A DNA stretch of 64,000 nt, from contig CBDDOJ010000002.1 of NCBI GenBank assembly GCA_965231865.1, positions 1,364,001 to 1,428,000 of the forward strand. Reading direction: 5' to 3'. This stretch comes from WTGA01 sp965231865 (GTDB taxonomy: Bacteria > Pseudomonadota > Gammaproteobacteria > Arenicellales > Poriferihabitantaceae). Positions 63,037 through 64,000 of this stretch are shown piece after piece. Position 1 is the stretch's first letter. Each line of letters opens with the position of its first letter. Below the pieces are notes generated by a model, which was given only the letters and a program-made list of their open reading frames with translations, was not told the DNA's origin and searched no databases. The position numbers were made by a program, and so were the translations under genes.

Positions 63037-64000
63037 ATGAGTTTTAGTCAAGTCGCAGTCATTGGAGCCGGAACAATGGGCGCCGGGATCGCAGCCCAGG
63101 TCGCCAATGCCGGGGTGGAGGTATTGCTGCTGGATGTTCCGGGAGAAGACGATAACCCTAATGGACCCGCCAAGCACGGGTTGAACAGAATGAAGGACCC
63201 CAACCAGCCCGGTCTGATGTCCGATGAAGCCTTCACTCGAATCCAGCCCGGGAATATTCGTGACGATTTTCATCGGCTTGCCCAGTGTGATTGGATTACC
63301 GAAGCCGTGGTAGAGCGGCTGGATATCAAGAAAGGCCTGTATCAGCGCCTGAATGATACCTGCAGCGAGGAGGTTGTGATCACTTCGAACACTTCCACGA
63401 TTCCGATTCGTCTTCTCGTAGAAGGGATGCCGGAATCGTTTCAAAAGCGGTTTGCGATCACCCATTTTTTCAATCCGGTCCGGTTTATGCGCCTGCTTGA
63501 ACTGGTCCGCGGGGAACACACTGACCCGGCAGTCATCGACCGGCTGGACGCCTTTTGTGAGCAGAAGCTGGGAAAGGGGGTGGTCCGTTGCCTGGATACC
63601 CCGGGGTTTCTTGGAAACCGGGTCGGGGTGTATGCCATCCAGTGTGCTCTGCATGCCGCATTTGAACTGAAACTCGAACCGGTCGAAGCGGATGCGATCT
63701 TTGGGCGTCCCATGGGGATACCCAAAACCGGGGTCTTTGGGCTCTATGACCTCATCGGGATCGATTTGATGGCGGATGTGGTGAAGAGTCTCGTGAGCAT
63801 TCTTCCCGAAACGGATGCGTTTCACCAGGTGGCCGGTGAGATCCCATTGATGACCCGAATGATAGAAAATGGTCATACCGGGAACAAGAAGGGGAAGGGT
63901 TTTTACTATCAGGAAGAGGATTCAACCGACCGGTACATGCTGGATTTGAATTCAGCACAATACGCTCTGTTTGAACGGCGGGTTCTTCCGGTCGCAGAAG
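63037..64000 (+). CDS. 3-hydroxyacyl-CoA dehydrogenase (FadN type), 5' part
   Basis: Runs off the right edge with the frame still open (321 codons seen). The Rossmann NAD-binding motif VAVIGAGTMGAGIAAQ is at residues 5-20. The EAVVERLDIKKGLYQRL, SNTSTIPIRLLVEGMPE and ITHFFNPVRFMRLLELVRG stretch defines the 3HCDH family. The lack of an N-terminal hydratase and the GMPESF wording fit the FadN/PA-type fusion that has the dehydrogenase first and a hydratase after it. It oxidises 3-hydroxyacyl-CoA in beta-oxidation. It may work with the acyl-CoA ligase seen at the other end of the window only in a general sense. Confidence 0.88.
   Translation, partial: MSFSQVAVIGAGTMGAGIAAQVANAGVEVLLLDVPGEDDNPNGPAKHGLNRMKDPNQPGLMSDEAFTRIQPGNIRDDFHRLAQCDWITEAVVERLDIKKGLYQRLNDTCSEEVVITSNTSTIPIRLLVEGMPESFQKRFAITHFFNPVRFMRLLELVRGEHTDPAVIDRLDAFCEQKLGKGVVRCLDTPGFLGNRVGVYAIQCALHAAFELKLEPVEADAIFGRPMGIPKTGVFGLYDLIGIDLMADVVKSLVSILPETDAFHQVAGEIPLMTRMIENGHTGNKKGKGFYYQEEDSTDRYMLDLNSAQYALFERRVLPVAE

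Noticed and set aside
1..64000. CRISPR arrays, tRNA or rRNA genes
   Set aside because: No regularly spaced identical repeats were seen and no tRNA T-arm or rRNA-like sequence could be recognised by eye. A covariance-model search could still find a small RNA.

Overview
The window looks like a chromosomal segment of a gammaproteobacterium, probably marine. The core genes (yajC-secD-secF, nrdR-ribDE-ribBA-ribH-nusB-pgpA, erpA, grpE-dnaK-dnaJ, a YoaA-type helicase, tsaB, NADP isocitrate dehydrogenase) are typical of that class. RibBA carries a GTP cyclohydrolase II half that lacks its zinc ligands, also common there. The marine guess rests on a DddP-type DMSP lyase beside an AcuI-type acryloyl-CoA reductase. 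The species cannot be named from the sequence alone.

Layout: 1-9.65 kb is housekeeping (end of an acyl-CoA ligase, Sec accessory translocase, NrdR, riboflavin biosynthesis, NusB, PgpA). 9.7-13.3 kb holds an HNH protein, acuI and dddP. An AbiE-type toxin-antitoxin pair (13.5-15.25 kb) sits between dddP and a convergent operon of a VTT membrane protein and a flavin disulfide reductase. 17.6-24.7 kb carries icd, then small-molecule catabolism genes: class II aldolase, Rieske ferredoxin, class V PLP enzyme, DMT exporter, and an MttB-superfamily methyltransferase.

24.7-39.2 kb is an accessory or defence island bounded by two decayed, direct-orientation HigBA relics. It holds a C-terminal scrap of a large DNA methyltransferase, an A+T-rich HEPN protein, an Abi-alpha-like protein, a five-gene type I restriction operon with an ImmA/IrrE-type regulator and a PIN protein built into it, a HEPN/MNT remnant with a truncated nucleotidyltransferase between two diverged 0.4-kb direct repeats, and a Uma2 protein bracketed by perfect 22-bp repeats.

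39.3-42.2 kb returns to metabolism (copper amine oxidase translationally coupled to a class IV aminotransferase). A broken RES/Xre toxin-antitoxin locus and a palindromic element follow. 43.6-48.7 kb has a CinA-like protein, a ChaC-like cyclotransferase, and a minus-strand operon of a class V PLP enzyme, a DUF6314-like protein and a second DddP-like M24 protein that keeps every metal and catalytic residue. 48.9-56.4 kb is erpA, the heat-shock operon (clear sigma-32 promoter), the helicase and tsaB. A 1292-residue orphan STAND-like NTPase (56.8-60.7 kb) is inserted next, preceded by a gene relic. A nucleoside transporter with a DUF1989 protein and the start of a FadN-type 3-hydroxyacyl-CoA dehydrogenase close the window.

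The best leads for something undescribed are the orphan NTPase, the HEPN plus Abi-alpha-like pair, and the second DddP-like operon. The most concrete sequence curiosity is a 90-bp in-frame tandem duplication that doubles the ribosome-binding site and start codon of ribBA.
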